Source: Paracoccaceae bacterium
GTDB lineage: Bacteria > Pseudomonadota > Alphaproteobacteria > Rhodobacterales > Rhodobacteraceae
Assembly: GCA_003250135.1 (NCBI GenBank)
Contig: QKHF01000199.1
Span: 1 to 7,404, forward strand
Direction: 5' to 3'
DNA: 7,404 nt
This document shows, piece by piece, positions 7,115 to 7,404 of the stretch; within the stretch, counting starts at the first letter, position 1; each line of letters starts with the position of its first letter. The notes beneath the pieces were generated by a model. It was not told where the DNA came from. It worked only from the letters and a program-made list of their open reading frames with translations, and made no database searches. Made by a program: the position numbers and the translations under genes.

Positions 7115-7404
7115 ATGGCCAAACGCGACTTCTACGAAGTCCTGGGCGTCAAGAAGGGCGCGGACCCGGCTGACATAAAGAAGGCCTATCGGACGAAAGC
7201 CAAAGAACTTCACCCGGACCGCAACAAGGACAACCCGGAGGCCGAGTCCCAGTTCAAGGAAGTGAACGAGGCCTACGACGTCCTGAAGGACCCCCAGAAA
7301 AAAGCCGCCTACGACCCGTTCGGCCATGCGGCCTTCGACGGCGGCATGGGCGGTCCCGGACCGGGTGGCGGCTTCGGCGCGGGCTTCGGCGCAGGCGGCG
7401 CAGG
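7115..7404 (+). CDS. dnaJ: DnaJ, Hsp40 co-chaperone (N-terminal part, cut by window edge)
   Basis: The first 96 residues of a protein usually near 380. DnaJ delivers substrates to DnaK and stimulates its ATPase. Seen: a full J domain at about 5-70, DFYEVLGVKKGADPADIKKAYRTKAKELHPDRNKDNPEAESQFKEVNEAYDVLKDPQKKAAYDPFGH, with the essential HPD at 33-35, followed by the start of the Gly/Phe-rich linker (GGMGGPGPGGGFGAGFGAGGA). The zinc-binding cysteine region and C-terminal domains are outside the window. At the end of the J domain the common YDR/YDQ-F/Y-GH reads YDPFGH, a Pro at residue 68. The start at 7115 has AAGGAA at 7100-7105, 9 bases upstream. It lies 132 bases after dnaK, probably in the same transcription unit through a leaky terminator. 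Confidence 0.97.
   Translation, partial: MAKRDFYEVLGVKKGADPADIKKAYRTKAKELHPDRNKDNPEAESQFKEVNEAYDVLKDPQKKAAYDPFGHAAFDGGMGGPGPGGGFGAGFGAGGA

Overview
The window looks like an ordinary chromosomal segment of a GC-rich alphaproteobacterium, most likely Rhodobacterales/Rhodobacteraceae. The support is protein character (DnaK ending in DADFEELKEDDKKA, an alphaproteobacterial-style HrcA and GrpE), the neighbourhood hemW, rdgB, rph, hrcA, grpE, dnaK, dnaJ, and a heat-shock-type promoter before dnaK. The taxonomic call is inference from recognition, not from a search. I see no mobile element, tRNA, rRNA, CRISPR array or sign of recent transfer.

Left part (1-2290, minus strand): a tightly packed operon read right to left: rph (RNase PH), rdgB (non-canonical purine NTP pyrophosphatase), a RidA-superfamily gene, and hemW (radical-SAM haem chaperone, cut by the left edge). 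The gaps are 3 bases, then two 4-base ATGA stop/start overlaps, so translation is probably coupled. The themes are RNA 3'-end trimming, cleaning of damaged nucleotides and metabolites, and haem delivery. The RidA-like protein lacks the arginine needed for imine deamination.

Centre (2291-4249): a 166-base divergent region rich in short GC palindromes separates rph from the plus-strand pair hrcA (heat-shock repressor) and grpE (DnaK nucleotide exchange factor). No CIRCE operator is visible in the window, so HrcA's targets appear to lie elsewhere (groESL would be the usual one).

Right part (4250-7404): alkB (minus strand, DNA/RNA alkylation repair) converges on grpE with only 9 bases between stop codons, and is divergent from dnaK. 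A strong candidate heat-shock/sigma-70-like promoter lies 111-140 bases before the dnaK start. dnaK is complete (638 aa). A 132-base gap containing two hairpins and a possible 13-codon ORF leads to dnaJ, which runs off the right edge. DnaK, DnaJ and GrpE form one ATP-driven chaperone machine; HrcA is the usual companion repressor of the groE branch.

The window does not contain an obviously new system. The items most worth checking are the dnaK-dnaJ intergenic structure, which could be an attenuator, and the arginine-less RidA protein in the rdgB operon.
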